Below, piece after piece: positions 49,609-57,822 of a stretch of DNA of 64,000 nucleotides. The notes beneath the pieces are model-generated. The model made no database searches. It was not told the origin of the DNA and saw nothing but the letters and a program-made list of their open reading frames with translations. The position numbers and the translations under genes are program-made. Source of the stretch: a bacterium (GTDB taxonomy: Bacteria; Sysuimicrobiota; Sysuimicrobiia; Sysuimicrobiales; Segetimicrobiaceae); the NCBI GenBank assembly GCA_035308905.1, contig DATGFS010000038.1:48800-112799 (forward strand), given 5' to 3'. Numbering within the stretch: the stretch's first letter is position 1; each line of letters starts with the position of its first letter.

Positions 49609-51815
49609 GCGCATCCTACCGGATCGGCATCGACGTCGGCGGCACGTTCACCGACGCGGTCTGCGTGGACGGAGCCGGCGGCGTCACGCTCGCCAAGGCG
49701 GCCTCCACGCCGGCCGATCCGTCGATCGGCGTGCTCGACGCGATCCATTCACTGGCCGAGCGGCTCGGCGTCGACGGCCGCGCGCTGCTCGCGGCCACCT
49801 CGCAGATCGTCCACGGCACGACGGTCGCGACCAACGCCCTGCTGGAGCGCCGCGGCGCGCGGGTGGGCCTGCTCACCACGGACGGCCACCGGGACGTGCT
49901 CGAGATGCGCGAGGGCCTCAAACCGGAGCGCTACAACCTCCGGATGCCGCCGCCGGTGCCGCTCGTTCCCCGCGCGCTGCGCCTCGGCGTGCGCGAGCGC
50001 ACGCGCGCGGACGGGACGATCTCGGTCCCGCTCGCGCGGACGTCGCTCGATCGCGCGATCCGCGCCCTCGAACGCGCCGGCGTGGACGCGGTCGCGATCT
50101 GCTACCTTCACGGCTACCGCAACCCGAAGCACGAGCTCGCCACGCGGGACGCGGTGCGGCGCCGGCTCCCCCGCGCCTACGTCTCGCCGTCGTGGGATGT
50201 GCTGCCGCAGATCAAAGAGTACGAGCGCGTCTGCACGACCGTGATCAACGCGTACGTGGGGCCCGTGCTGGGGCGCTACCTCACCCGGCTGGCTTCGCGC
50301 CTGCGCGCGGCCGGCTACCGGCGGCAGGTGCTGGTGATGCAGTCGCACGGCGGGGTGGCCGCGATGGCCGAGGCCGTGCGGCTGGCCGCGGGCGCGGTGC
50401 TGTCCGGCCCGGCCGGGGGCATCGCCGGCGGACGCTACGCCGCGCAGCTGCTCCGGGACGGCAACCTCATCACGTTCGACATGGGCGGAACGAGCACGGA
50501 CATCGCGCTGCTCGAAGACGGGCGCCCCCGGGTCACGAGCGACCGGCGGCTCGGCGGCCACACGCTCGCGCTTCCGAGCATCGACATCCACACGATCGGC
50601 GCGGGCGGCGGCTCGCTCGCGCGCGTGGACGCGGGCGGGATCCTGCACGTCGGGCCCGAAAGCGCCGGCGCGGAGCCCGGGCCGGCCTGCTACGGGCGGG
50701 GCGGCGCCGGCGCGACCGTCACCGACGCGAACGTCGTGCTCGGCTACCTCGACCCGGAGACGTTTTGGGGCGGACGGCGGCGGCTCGACGCGGCCGCGGC
50801 GCGGCGGGCGGTGGACGCGATCGCCGCCCGGCTCGGCGGATCCGCGGTCGACGCCGCGCGCGGCATCTACGAGGTCGTCAACACCGCGATGGCGGAAGGG
50901 ATCCGCGTCGTCTCCGTCCGGCGCGGAATCGACCCGCGCCGCTTCGCCCTGCTCGCGTTCGGGGGCGCGGCCGGCCTGCACGCCACCGCGGTCGCCGCCA
51001 TGCTCGACATCGGACGGGTGGTCGTCCCGCGCCAGGCCCCGGTGCTGTCCGCGTGGGGCATGCTCGCCGCGGATCTCCGGTACAACGTCGTGCGCACCCA
51101 GGTCGGCGAGATCCACAAAATCGGCGCGGCGCGCCTTCGCCGTCTCTTCGCGGAGATGGAGCGGGAAGGGCGGCGGCGGCTCGAGCCGGCGGTCGCGGCG
51201 GCGGTCGGCAGCGGAAGGAACGGCGGCGGAGCCGGCGGGCCGCTCGGGAGTGGGGGCGCGTTTGGGGCGATACCGGGGCGCAACGGCGAGGAGGCCGGAC
51301 CGCACCTCGACGTGGTGCGCTCGCTCGACCTGCGCTACGGCGAGCAGATATTCGAAATCGACGTGCCCCTGGACGGCATCCCGCTCGAGGCGGAGGACCT
51401 CATGGACCGCGTGGTGGAGCGCTTCCGCCGCCGGCACGAGGAACTGTACACCTACAGCGCGCCGGATCAGGAAGTCGTGCTCGTGAACGCGCGGCTCGCC
51501 GTGATCGGCCGCCTCGCATCCCTGCCGGTCGAGCCGGTCCTCGAGCCGCGGGAGGCGCACACCCGCACGGCGCCGCCCGGGGCCCCGGCGTCACCCGGCG
51601 CCGCCCCGCGCGGGCGCGAGCCGCGCGGCACCCGCCGGATCTATCTCGGCGGCTGGCGGGACGTGCCGGTGCAGCGGTGGGACGAGATCGCGGCCGGCGC
51701 CCTCATCGAGGGCCCGGCCATTGTCGAGTCCGAGGCCACGACCGTGCTCGTCCGGACAGAAGAGCGCGTCCGCGTGACTCCGCACGGGTGGCTCGACGTG
51801 ACGGTCGCCCGCTAG
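49605..51815 (+). CDS. hyuA: Hydantoinase A/oxoprolinase family protein
   Basis: ATP-binding subunit of 736 residues, ASKHA fold. The phosphate loop is RIGIDVGGTFTDAV; IVHGTTVATNALLERRGARV, LSGPAGGIAGGRYAA, NLITFDMGGTSTDIALL and AFGGAAGLHATAVA complete the fold. Substrates known in the family are hydantoins, 5-oxoproline, acetone and acetophenone; here undecided. A Gly-rich insertion (~525-555) interrupts the C-terminal part. GTG 49605 overlaps hyuB. The TAG stop shares a CTAG with the stop of the convergent epimerase gene. Confidence 0.91.
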   Translation: MSASYRIGIDVGGTFTDAVCVDGAGGVTLAKAASTPADPSIGVLDAIHSLAERLGVDGRALLAATSQIVHGTTVATNALLERRGARVGLLTTDGHRDVLEMREGLKPERYNLRMPPPVPLVPRALRLGVRERTRADGTISVPLARTSLDRAIRALERAGVDAVAICYLHGYRNPKHELATRDAVRRRLPRAYVSPSWDVLPQIKEYERVCTTVINAYVGPVLGRYLTRLASRLRAAGYRRQVLVMQSHGGVAAMAEAVRLAAGAVLSGPAGGIAGGRYAAQLLRDGNLITFDMGGTSTDIALLEDGRPRVTSDRRLGGHTLALPSIDIHTIGAGGGSLARVDAGGILHVGPESAGAEPGPACYGRGGAGATVTDANVVLGYLDPETFWGGRRRLDAAAARRAVDAIAARLGGSAVDAARGIYEVVNTAMAEGIRVVSVRRGIDPRRFALLAFGGAAGLHATAVAAMLDIGRVVVPRQAPVLSAWGMLAADLRYNVVRTQVGEIHKIGAARLRRLFAEMEREGRRRLEPAVAAAVGSGRNGGGAGGPLGSGGAFGAIPGRNGEEAGPHLDVVRSLDLRYGEQIFEIDVPLDGIPLEAEDLMDRVVERFRRRHEELYTYSAPDQEVVLVNARLAVIGRLASLPVEPVLEPREAHTRTAPPGAPASPGAAPRGREPRGTRRIYLGGWRDVPVQRWDEIAAGALIEGPAIVESEATTVLVRTEERVRVTPHGWLDVTVAR

Positions 51816-52678
51816 CGCTTTTCTGTCTTCCCCTTCACGATCGCCGCGATCTTGTCGGCGAACAGCGTCTGGCTGTCGTCCTCGGGGACGTAGCCGAGCC
51901 GGTCGCGGGCGTTCGCGATGCTCCAGAACCGATGGGTGTTGCCGCTGATCCCATAGACGATCAGGAACGGCACGCCGTGCTCGTCGGCGATGTGCTCGGT
52001 CTCGACCATGCGGATCGCCTGCTGGATCTGGTCGCGCCGGGAGAGATAGGCGCCGAGCGCGCGGTGCATCGTCGCGACGTCGCCGGGGCTCACATGGTCG
52101 ATGTCGGTCTCCCGCGGGCCGCCGATGCGCCACTGCACGACCTCGAGGTGCCGGTCGTCAACCCGGCCGGTCGCGAAGACGAATCCCAGCAGCTCGTACG
52201 CGGCCTTGGCCCATCCATAGAAATTGTCGGAGCGCGGCAGCATCTCCGGGGTGACCATCTCCATGCGGCCGGCCCAGATCAGCCGCTCGTAGTAGTCCGC
52301 CGCGTGGTTGGAGCTCGCCACGACGACCCGGCGCACACCCTCTTCCAGCGCCGTCCGGTAGACGTTATAGGCCAGCGCGATATTCTGGTGCTCCGCCCAG
52401 AACTTGGCGTCGGTGGTGTTCTGCCAATGGTCCGGGAGGCCGGCGGCCCGGACGAAGCCGCAGTGGATCACGGCGTCGGCGCCGCGGAAGTGCGCGCGGT
52501 ACTGGTCGCGGTCCGGCTTGGTCAGATCGCAGATGACTATCCCGGGGACGGAGCGGCCGTCCCGCGTCGTCGCCGAGACGTCGAGCTGAAGGAGGTCCCA
52601 CCGCTCCGCCAGCTCCGGCAGCATCCGCTGCGCGATGTAGCCCGCCGCACCGATCAGCACCACCCGGCGCTTCGCCAT
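51812..52678 (-). CDS. NAD-dependent epimerase/dehydratase (uronate-dehydrogenase-like)
   Basis: Extended SDR of 288 residues. The cofactor motif is VVLIGAAGYIAQRML, the catalytic Tyr/Lys pair is FYGWAKAAYELL, and VVVASSNHAADYY supplies the active-site Ser region. Sequence around this block resembles uronate dehydrogenases and related sugar epimerases; with the hexuronate operon nearby a uronic-acid substrate is possible but unproven. ATG 52678 follows AAGGGG. Its TAG stop overlaps the hyuA stop in the palindrome GCTAGC. Confidence 0.86.
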   Translation of the reverse strand: MAKRRVVLIGAAGYIAQRMLPELAERWDLLQLDVSATTRDGRSVPGIVICDLTKPDRDQYRAHFRGADAVIHCGFVRAAGLPDHWQNTTDAKFWAEHQNIALAYNVYRTALEEGVRRVVVASSNHAADYYERLIWAGRMEMVTPEMLPRSDNFYGWAKAAYELLGFVFATGRVDDRHLEVVQWRIGGPRETDIDHVSPGDVATMHRALGAYLSRRDQIQQAIRMVETEHIADEHGVPFLIVYGISGNTHRFWSIANARDRLGYVPEDDSQTLFADKIAAIVKGKTEKR

Positions 52679-52853
52679 TCGAACAACCCCTTCGTCAGGA
52701 GAATAGACTGCGGTGAAACGGGGCCCATTCTTCGCGCCGCGACGGCCCCGACTCCTCGGACAGACGTTCGAGAATTGCGTGGTTGGCGCGGCGCGCAACA
52801 GGGAAAGACTAAGGCTGAACCTCCAGTCTCAGGTCTACGAGGAGGTGGGTTGT

Positions 52854-52931
52854 ATGCCGCTGTGGCTGGTTGCGTTCCTGACCGGCGTAGCGTTCACCGT
52901 CGTCGTGACTTCTGTCGGCGGCGGAAAGTAA
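52854..52931 (+). CDS. 25-residue hydrophobic micropeptide (copy 1)
   Basis: Tiny gene: MPLWLVAFLTGVAFTVVVTS followed by VGGGK and TAA. It is one membrane-span length with a Lys-capped, Gly-rich C-terminus. The SD AGGAGG is eight bases before ATG 52854, stronger than for most long genes here. It is similar to copy 2 at 53.1 kb along its whole length. A longer in-frame version from 52713 lacks an SD. I do not recognise a family; possibilities are a subunit of a membrane complex, a small regulator of a transporter, or a type I toxin-like peptide. Confidence 0.65.
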   Translation: MPLWLVAFLTGVAFTVVVTSVGGGK

Positions 52932-52960
52932 GCAAGGATACACCATAGCAGGACAACGGT

Positions 52961-52991
52961 GAGGGGCCGGGGCTCTCGCGCTCGGCCCCTC
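52961..52991 (+). repeat. Hairpin after micropeptide copy 1
   Basis: A perfect 9-bp stem GAGGGGCCG/CGGCCCCTC (52961-52969 with 52983-52991) with a 13-nt loop, 29 bp after the stop. No T-tract follows, so it may be an mRNA-stabilising or partial termination element with read-through into copy 2. It corresponds in position and left-arm sequence to the terminator after copy 2. Confidence 0.6.
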
Positions 52992-53101
52992 GCGCTTAGG
53001 CACGATCGCCCGCGCTCGATTGCACGCGAGACAGACGTTTGCGCAGAGGCGATCGGGGAAGAACAGTTCTGAGCCCGCCACTCTATAGGAGGTGAGCCGC
53101 A

Positions 53102-53176
53102 ATGCCTGAATGGCTCGTCTGGGTGCTGGCCGGCATCGTCGTTACCGCCGCGGTTATCAACTCGGGCGGTAAGTAG
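53102..53176 (+). CDS. 24-residue hydrophobic micropeptide (copy 2)
   Basis: Tiny gene: MPEWLVWVLAGIVVTAAVIN followed by SGGK and TAG. The SD AGGAGGTG is eight bases before ATG 53102. It shares MP-x-WLV, a central L-x-G, T and V positions and the GGK end with copy 1; differences are conservative (hydrophobic for hydrophobic), the pattern expected for a translated, selected peptide rather than a chance frame. A single membrane helix is predicted by eye. Function unknown. Confidence 0.65.
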   Translation: MPEWLVWVLAGIVVTAAVINSGGK

Positions 53177-53197
53177 CCGGAACCACACATCGAACGG

Positions 53198-53236
53198 CGA
53201 GGGGCCAGGTCGCGATGACTGGCTCCTCGTCTTTTT
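53198..53236 (+). terminator. Intrinsic terminator after micropeptide copy 2
   Basis: An 11-bp stem CGAGGGGCCAG/CTGGCTCCTCG (53198-53208 with 53219-53229, one G-T pair) with a 10-nt loop is followed by TCTTTTT (53230-53236). It is the clearest intrinsic terminator in the window and ends a transcript running plus-ward through the micropeptide genes. Confidence 0.85.
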
Positions 53237-53249
53237 GGCTCGACTCCTG

Positions 53250-54071
53250 CTACACCCCGCTGAACACGCTGAACCCGCCGTCGACGGGCACGACGACGCC
53301 GTTGACGAACCGGCTGCCCGGGCCGCACAGCCAGAGCACCGTGCCGATGAGGTCGTCCGGCTCGCCGAACCGGCCGGCCGGCGTGTGCTCGATAATTTTG
53401 GCCCCCCGTGGGGTGAGGCTGCCGTCCTCGTTGGTGAGCAGGCGCCGGTTCTGATCGCCGATGAAGAAGCCGGGCGCGACGGCGTTGACCCTGAGGCCCT
53501 CGCCGTGCTTGCGCGCCAGATCCACCGCGAGCCACCGCGTCAGGTTCTCAATCGCGGCCTTGGCCGCCGAATAGGCCGGGACGCGCGTCAGGACGCGCTG
53601 GGACGCCATCGACGAGATATTGACGATGCTGCCCTGCCGCGCCGCGGCCATCGTCGGGCCGAAGACCTGGATCGGGAGCAGCGTCCCGGTGAGGTTCAGG
53701 TCGACCGCGGTCCGCCACGCTTCGACCGGCAGATCGAACACCGACGCGCCGTCGGCGAGCGTCGCCTGCGGCAGATTGCCGCCCGCGGCGTTTATCAGAA
53801 TATCGACACGCCCCCACCGTCCGACCACCGCGTCCCGCGCCCCGGCGAGCGCCGCCGGGTCGAGCACGTCGGCCGCGACCGGCATCGCCTCGCCGCCGGA
53901 CGATGCGAGCTGCGCCGCCACCGCCTGCGCGCGATCGAGCCGCCGCCCGAGGATGGCGACCCGCGCGCCGGCCGCCGCGAGGCCCCGCGCCATCGCGGAC
54001 CCCAGCACGCCGCTCCCGCCGGTGACGACCGCGGCCCGGCCGCGCAGATCGAAAAGCTCTTCGGGCTTCAT
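53250..54071 (-). CDS. SDR family D-mannonate oxidoreductase-like protein
   Basis: Short-chain dehydrogenase of 273 residues. The cofactor motif is VVTGGSGVLGSAMARGLA, the Asn motif is INAAGGNLPQAT, catalytic residues are Ser in ISSMASQ and Tyr/Lys in YSAAKAAIE; the loop VAPGFFIGDQNRRLL is typical of SDRs annotated as D-mannonate oxidoreductase/fructuronate reductase (UxuB of Bacillus is an SDR of this kind). It would reduce D-fructuronate to D-mannonate, the step after the epimerase encoded just upstream. ATG 54071 overlaps the epimerase stop (ATGA). Last gene of the nine-gene operon. Confidence 0.85.
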   Translation of the reverse strand: MKPEELFDLRGRAAVVTGGSGVLGSAMARGLAAAGARVAILGRRLDRAQAVAAQLASSGGEAMPVAADVLDPAALAGARDAVVGRWGRVDILINAAGGNLPQATLADGASVFDLPVEAWRTAVDLNLTGTLLPIQVFGPTMAAARQGSIVNISSMASQRVLTRVPAYSAAKAAIENLTRWLAVDLARKHGEGLRVNAVAPGFFIGDQNRRLLTNEDGSLTPRGAKIIEHTPAGRFGEPDDLIGTVLWLCGPGSRFVNGVVVPVDGGFSVFSGV

Positions 54072-55564
54072 CCGCGCGGCCTCGGCGCGCGCGGCTCCCG
54101 CTCGGGGGCCCCGAACGCCGCGAGGTGGCGGATGAAATGGCGCTCTACGTTCGCGTCGTACGCGTCCGGATTGGCCCGCAGCAGGGCGTGGAGCCGCGGT
54201 CCGTACGCGGCGAGCGCCGAGCCGAACGTGACGTGCAGCATCTCCCGTGCGTCGAAGTTGTCGAGGAGCGACGCGAGGTCGGGGTCCGCCACCTTCCCGG
54301 GCGCCGGCGCCCGGGAGGCGTCCGCCGAGACGTGGTAGCTGGCGCGGTCCTGCTCGTAGCGCTCGTGCGCGAGCACGTAGATCGCGCGAAACAGCGCCGG
54401 GTCGAGCGGCGCCGCGGTCCGCAGCGCCTCGAGATAGCTCGTCCCGGCGGTCTTGATGTGCGCGAGCGTTCCGGCCCGCCGGCCGAAGGCGCCGTAGACG
54501 CTCAGTTTGTCGGATCCGGAGTGGAGGCTCAGCTTGTACGGCCCGAGGCGGCGCGCGATCGCCGCGTGCACCGCCGCGTCCGCGTCGAACGCGGCCGGGT
54601 CGCCGATGTAGTCCACCCCCTTCTCGAAGCGGCCGACGAAGCGCGGGGCCAGGCTGACCCACTCCACGCTGAGGCGGCGCAGTTCGGTCGCGACGTACGC
54701 GTGCTGCACCGGCGTCGTCGGCGTGTCCGTCTCGTCGACCGAGATCTCGACCTCGACGTCGCGGTTCCGCGCGCGGAGATGCCGGTAGAGGGCGGCGACG
54801 TGCGCCACCGCCCGCCCGTACTTGACCGCCGCGCGTGCGATGCCGTCCTCGTCGTACGCGAGGGCCTCGCGGTCGAGCTCGAGCGCGCGCCCATGGTACC
54901 GCCGCCGCATCGCGTCGCGGCTGTCGTCGAGCTCGTGCCACGGCAGCGCGTCGAGCGCCGCGGCAACCTCGGCGGCCGGCCGCGCATCCGCGGACGGGTC
55001 GACGTGCGCGCCCGGATCGAACGTGAAGAACGTGTACCCGGCCGCGAGGCACGAGTCGACGTCCGCGGTGGTCTTGAGGTGGTCCGCGTCGGCGCCGAAG
55101 CCGTCGCGCCACCCCTCCATGAAGACGCCCCAGCACGCGTCGGTCAGCACCTGCACGGGCGTCCGCCGGGTCCGCTCCATCTCACGTATGGACTGCTGCG
55201 CGAAGATCGGCGCCACCCCCGCGCCCGCCTCACGAAGCGCCCGGATGTGGCCCGGCGTGGCGAGACCCAGGCGGTCCCCGAACCCAAACGAACGCGCGAG
55301 CCCCAACGGACGGGGCGCGAGCCACGGCAGGGCCCGCTGCAGCACGGCGAGGTTCGCGGCGCCGGCCGGCCCGACCAGAAGCCACCGGCCGTCGAAGGTG
55401 CTCGTCTCTCCCTCGAGGTCCCGCAGCGCCGGCGGGGGACTCGCGGCCAGCGCCACGACGCGATTGTGCGGCGTGCCGCGCGAGAGCGCGACCTCCGCCT
55501 CGCCGATCTGAACCACGGACCGAGGGCGGACGTCCAGCCCCGGGACGGACTGCAGTCGCGTCAT
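54068..55564 (-). CDS. uxaE: Tagaturonate epimerase family protein
   Basis: Protein of 498 residues resembling UxaE, the D-tagaturonate/D-fructuronate 3-epimerase of thermophile-type hexuronate pathways. Family blocks: LGLARSFGFGDRLGLATPGH, MEGWRDGFGADADHLKTTAD, YTFFTFDPGAHVD, EISVDETDTPTTPVQHAYVA, LSLHSGSDKLSVY and AGTSYLEALRT. It links galacturonate and glucuronate catabolism by interconverting their keto forms. The start ATG 55564 is 16 bp after the LarA-like gene. Confidence 0.85.
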   Translation of the reverse strand: MTRLQSVPGLDVRPRSVVQIGEAEVALSRGTPHNRVVALAASPPPALRDLEGETSTFDGRWLLVGPAGAANLAVLQRALPWLAPRPLGLARSFGFGDRLGLATPGHIRALREAGAGVAPIFAQQSIREMERTRRTPVQVLTDACWGVFMEGWRDGFGADADHLKTTADVDSCLAAGYTFFTFDPGAHVDPSADARPAAEVAAALDALPWHELDDSRDAMRRRYHGRALELDREALAYDEDGIARAAVKYGRAVAHVAALYRHLRARNRDVEVEISVDETDTPTTPVQHAYVATELRRLSVEWVSLAPRFVGRFEKGVDYIGDPAAFDADAAVHAAIARRLGPYKLSLHSGSDKLSVYGAFGRRAGTLAHIKTAGTSYLEALRTAAPLDPALFRAIYVLAHERYEQDRASYHVSADASRAPAPGKVADPDLASLLDNFDAREMLHVTFGSALAAYGPRLHALLRANPDAYDANVERHFIRHLAAFGAPEREPRAPRPRG

Positions 55565-55580
55565 CGATCGACCTCCCGGA

Positions 55581-56981
55581 TCAGAAAATGCCGGGGTCCG
55601 GCCGGCCGGCGGCCTGTCCCGCCGGCTTGGCGTGCGCCGGACCGAGCGGCGGGCGAAGCGTCCCGTCGCTCGTAAACGACAGCGCCGCGGGCGCGGCGCC
55701 CGGTGCGACGGCCGCGTGCGGCAGCAGATCGGGCACGAGTGATTCGGACACGGCGACTTCGCGGACCGCGAGTGTGTTACGGATGTAGACGAGGCGCGCT
55801 TCGCCGCCGTCGATCCGCGGCGCCGTGATCACCGCCGCGTCCAGGACGTCGCGGTCGGTCGCGAGCACCATCGGCAGGCGGACGGAGTCGATGACGGTGG
55901 ACGTGAGCGCGTTCATGTAGGTCGCCCGCAGGTCCATCTTCTCCAGTACCCGCTGCGCGATCAGGTCCGCCATGCCGACCCCGTTGGCGTTCCCCTGCGT
56001 CTCATCGGTCAGATCCAGCACGGCGATCTTCCGGATCGCGGGACCCCCGGAGGCGAACGGCGTAGGGTAGCGGCCGGTGAGGTTCGGATCCATACCGTCG
56101 CCGCTGATGTTCTTGCCGATCTCCTGCACGACCAGCACGTCCGCCGCCTCCACCGGCAGCCGGGCCATGAGGCTGCGCGCGTGATCCAGCAGCGCGGGCT
56201 CGCGCTCGAGAAACGCCTCCGGCGGCACCACCGCCACCTGCACCGGGACGTCGTACGCATCCTCGACCGTCGCGACCCCGAAGAGCAGCGGCGCCCGCTT
56301 GACGACGATGCCGTAGGCTTCGACAAGCCGGTCGGCGAACCCGCCGAACCCGGGCGCGTGCATCGACTGCGCGCCGCGCTGCTTGCCGATGCCGATCACG
56401 GCCATCTTCACAAGGCCGCTTTCAATCGTGCCGCGGAACGCGGTGTGCGGCTTCACGCGGCCGACCGCGACCGCGGCGCCGGCCTCGTGCGCCTCGCGGT
56501 CCCAAAAGACGCCCGAGCCGTCGGCCAGCCGCCCGAGCTCGACGACGTCCATCGAGGACACGATCGGCGCGCCGGCCGACGCTTCGGTCACGCCGAGGCC
56601 GGCGAGCACCTCCCGCTGGCCCTCCGCCGTCGCGCCGCCGTGGCTCCCCATCGCCGGCACGACGAACGGCTGCGCGCCGTGGCGGCGCAGGGCGTCGACC
56701 ACGGCCTTGGTGACCCTCGGAATCTCGGCGACGCCGCGGCTTCCGACCGCGACCGCGACCCGGCCCCGCGGAATGCGGCGCGCGATGTCGGGTACCTCGA
56801 TCTGGCGGTGGATCTCGGCCTCGACGTCGCACCGGCCGGGCGTCGGGAACTCCTGATGCACGCGGACGACGCGGGGCAGCGGGACCGTCGCCGGCGCCCG
56901 GATGCCTTCGACCGCGACGGCCGCGCCCCGGCCGCCGTGCGCGCGGCCGTCGTCTCTCCGATCGCCGTCCGTGCCGATCAC
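55581..56981 (-). CDS. LarA-like protein (DUF2088, nickel-pincer racemase family)
   Basis: Protein of about 466 residues of the lactate-racemase N-terminal (DUF2088) family. Family features are VAVAVGSRGVAEIPRVTKAV, PAMGSHGGATAEGQ, and the cofactor region GRVKPHTAFRGTIESGLVKM. In lactobacillus LarA the cofactor Lys is 10 residues after the PH His; here the nearest candidate Lys is 13 after, so this is a distinct subgroup. GTG 56981 overlaps the IolB-like stop (GTGA), the usual pattern here; an ATG at 56999 is possible. Its place in a hexuronate operon with larC upstream suggests a sugar-acid racemase or epimerase. Confidence 0.82.
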   Translation of the reverse strand: MIGTDGDRRDDGRAHGGRGAAVAVEGIRAPATVPLPRVVRVHQEFPTPGRCDVEAEIHRQIEVPDIARRIPRGRVAVAVGSRGVAEIPRVTKAVVDALRRHGAQPFVVPAMGSHGGATAEGQREVLAGLGVTEASAGAPIVSSMDVVELGRLADGSGVFWDREAHEAGAAVAVGRVKPHTAFRGTIESGLVKMAVIGIGKQRGAQSMHAPGFGGFADRLVEAYGIVVKRAPLLFGVATVEDAYDVPVQVAVVPPEAFLEREPALLDHARSLMARLPVEAADVLVVQEIGKNISGDGMDPNLTGRYPTPFASGGPAIRKIAVLDLTDETQGNANGVGMADLIAQRVLEKMDLRATYMNALTSTVIDSVRLPMVLATDRDVLDAAVITAPRIDGGEARLVYIRNTLAVREVAVSESLVPDLLPHAAVAPGAAPAALSFTSDGTLRPPLGPAHAKPAGQAAGRPDPGIF

Positions 56982-57775
56982 CCCTTTCGCGTCACCCATG
57001 CGTGGGCCGGATCCTCGCTGGCCATCAAGCGCCGTCCCTCACCGGCGAGCGCCCAAAGATAGTACAGCCGATAGCCGGGGGCGGCGACAACGGGATGATA
57101 CCCGTACGGAATAACCACGGTGTCCCCGTCCTCCACCACAAACGCGGAATCGACGTGCCGCTCCGGCGAGTAGAGCCGCTGGAACCCAAAGCCGTCTTTG
57201 GGTTTGACGCGGAAGTAGTACACTTCCTGGAACACGGCCTCCCGCGGCGGGTCGTGGCGGTCGTGCTTGTGCGGCGGGTAGCTGGACCAGGCCCCGGGCT
57301 CGTTGAACGTCTCCCCGGCCACGAGGCGCTGCGCGGGTCTGGACTCGTCGAGGATCGTGTGCACGGTTCGGCGCCACGCGCCCTCGCCGCGCACGGCGAC
57401 CGTGACGTCCGGCGGCCGGATCACGTACGCTTCACCGCCCGCCGGCGCCGGCGCCCGCCATACGGCGATCTCCGCCGGCCCGGCCGCGGAAATGCGATAC
57501 GACACGCCGGCCGGGATGTAGACCGACGTCGGAACCCCGTCGAAGACGTCGGCGCGCCCGCCGAGGTTGTCCCAGGCGTCCATGCCCTTCACGGCGATCG
57601 AGCACGTTCCGCCGAGGATGACGAGCAGTGACTCCCGCCCCGGCGAGACGGCGTCCACGGGCCGTCCGGGCGCCGGCCGGAGGATCGCGAGCTCGAGGCC
57701 CTCCGAGTCGGAGTTCTTCGGGTTCACGATCTCCTGGTCGCCGTCCGCGGCGCGGCGCTTGAAGAACACCTTCAT
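56978..57775 (-). CDS. iolB: 5-deoxy-glucuronate isomerase (IolB-like)
   Basis: Bicupin of 265 residues of the KduI/IolB family. The metal motif is YPPHKHDRHDPPREAVFQEV (His, His, Glu), with a second-cupin His in PYGYHPVVAAPGYRLYYLW. IolB converts 5-deoxy-glucuronate to 2-deoxy-5-keto-gluconate in inositol breakdown, but no other iol gene is here, so it may act on another deoxy- or keto-uronate of this operon. ATG 57775 has GGAGG eight bases upstream. Confidence 0.88.
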   Translation of the reverse strand: MKVFFKRRAADGDQEIVNPKNSDSEGLELAILRPAPGRPVDAVSPGRESLLVILGGTCSIAVKGMDAWDNLGGRADVFDGVPTSVYIPAGVSYRISAAGPAEIAVWRAPAPAGGEAYVIRPPDVTVAVRGEGAWRRTVHTILDESRPAQRLVAGETFNEPGAWSSYPPHKHDRHDPPREAVFQEVYYFRVKPKDGFGFQRLYSPERHVDSAFVVEDGDTVVIPYGYHPVVAAPGYRLYYLWALAGEGRRLMASEDPAHAWVTRKG

Positions 57776-57822
57776 GGCGACACCTCCGATTGCGTACCTG
57801 CTGCTGCGCGAGCCGTGCCCGG

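Larger units (their letters stand above)
52760..53236 (+). repeat. Tandem duplication of a micropeptide/hairpin unit
   Basis: Two diverged copies of one unit. Each has ACAGACGTT (52760-52768; 53031-53039), a GGGAAAGA/GGGGAAGA element (52801; 53055), CTGA-CC, an AGGAGGTG-type SD, a 24-25-codon gene starting MP-x-WLV and ending GGK, then ACGGYGAGGGGCC leading into a hairpin. Similarity extends over most of each ~200-270-bp unit, including non-coding parts, so duplication of a whole functional cassette is more likely than chance. Confidence 0.7.

Noticed and set aside
50192..52948. 918-codon plus-strand frame through hyuA into the micropeptide region
   Set aside because: Out of register with hyuA; Arg-rich translation. 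Only the short micropeptide frames there have SDs.
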